64,000 nucleotides of DNA from Adineta steineri (taxonomy: Eukaryota; Rotifera; Eurotatoria; Adinetida; Adinetidae), in assembly GCA_905250115.1 (NCBI GenBank), contig CAJNOI010000318.1, positions 1 through 64,000 on the forward strand, given 5' to 3'. The notes under the pieces were generated by a model, which made no database searches, was not told the origin of the DNA, and saw nothing but the letters and a program-made list of their open reading frames with translations. Positions within the stretch are counted from its first letter, which is position 1, and each line of letters begins with the position of its first letter. Below are positions 63,579-64,000 of the stretch, one piece after another. A program made the translations under genes and the position numbers.

Positions 63579-64000
63579 TCAGATACAATTCCTTTTTTTC
63601 TACTTATGACAAAATAATATAATTAATGTGTTTTCATATTATTGTTCTCTATAACTATGATACTGATATTGAAATAAAATATTTTTTGTGAAATGAAATT
63701 CAACACTAATTTTGCTGATAGCAGTGAATATTGATGTTTATACATATTACGAGCAAAACGATATTTGAATTAATATCATTTCTTTTTGAATTTGAATCAC
63801 AAATACACTTAATTAAAGAACCTTGAAAAGTTTCGTCATATGCTTATTACCATAATATAGGCTTCATTCAATATAATTTATTTTTCTTTTGCTATTTTCA
63901 ACCTATATGTACTTAAATAACTTTTGAAACAAAAATGTAGATGAAAACTGGAGACATCTATCGTCAAAATTATCTTCCTATAACTTGATCTGTTGTCAAA
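63579..64000. other. Intergenic to window end
   Basis: AT-rich DNA with an AATAAA-like signal near 63675 (ttgaaataaaat). No gene seen before the window ends. Confidence 0.5.

Overview
This is an animal nuclear window. It is AT-rich, gene-dense and intron-rich, with GT-AG introns mostly of about 45-70 nt. About 24 protein-coding genes lie in 64 kb on both strands. The gene set is metazoan: CADPS/CAPS, a PI3K p85-type regulatory subunit, an Aurora kinase, OPA3, NFX1, TMEM170, IFT80, RSPH9, ROPN1L, WDR93, UGP2 and a PA28/REG proteasome activator. The compact introns, low GC and the presence of genes unusual for animals (a MscS-type channel and an HxxxD condensation-fold acyltransferase, both with introns) suggest a bdelloid rotifer such as Rotaria or Adineta. 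That assignment is inference; no marker in the window names the species.

Layout. 1-2.7 kb: a tandem pair of four-helix membrane-protein genes (minus strand); the promoter side of one copy carries a ~0.4 kb AT-rich insertion that is absent from the other. 3.7-5.4 kb: a ubiquitin-like protein and a GNAT acetyltransferase (minus). 6.1-6.8 kb: a PA28/REG activator (plus). 7.6-10.9 kb: Aurora kinase and ropporin-like ROPN1L, divergent from a ~330 bp gap. 11.8-15.7 kb: a Cys/His-repeat protein whose third-from-last intron is almost wholly occupied by a 2.36 kb element with ~570 bp terminal inverted repeats. 16.1-19.8 kb: OPA3 and UGP2 (minus). 22.1-23.4 kb: the acyltransferase. 23.5-27.1 kb: a SAM-domain scaffold (minus). 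27.8-28.9 kb: RSPH9 (minus). 31.4-32.4 kb: a type II membrane protein with a UMOD/GP2-like D8C domain. 34.2-37.4 kb: NFX1. 37.6-38.7 kb: a MscS-like channel with a probable mitochondrial leader. 38.9-39.6 kb: an unrecognised helical protein (minus). 41.3-41.8 kb: a Met/Gln/Pro tandem-repeat protein. 42.2-49.8 kb: TMEM170 (minus) diverging from IFT80, followed by WDR93. 49.9-53.1 kb: a p85-like protein with C1-SAM-C1 in front of the GAP-like and SH2 domains (minus). 53.1-56.0 kb: a long non-coding stretch leading into CAPS (56.0-62.4 kb). 62.9-63.6 kb: a small coiled-coil protein.

Functional themes. Four genes are ciliary/flagellar: ROPN1L and RSPH9 (radial spoke), IFT80 (IFT-B) and WDR93 (axoneme-associated WD protein). 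The rest cover signalling (p85, Aurora), exocytosis (CAPS), mitochondria (OPA3, MscS-like), protein turnover (PA28, ubiquitin-like) and sugar-nucleotide synthesis (UGP2). They are unlinked in pathway; neighbours are mostly convergent or divergent with short gaps (for example 63 bp between the WDR93 and p85 stop codons). The most notable observations are the p85-like architecture, the MscS channel, the large inverted-repeat element, the WxxxC/CxxH repeats, and the paralogous empty-site evidence for the insertion near the 5' edge. No rRNA, tRNA or CRISPR was recognised.
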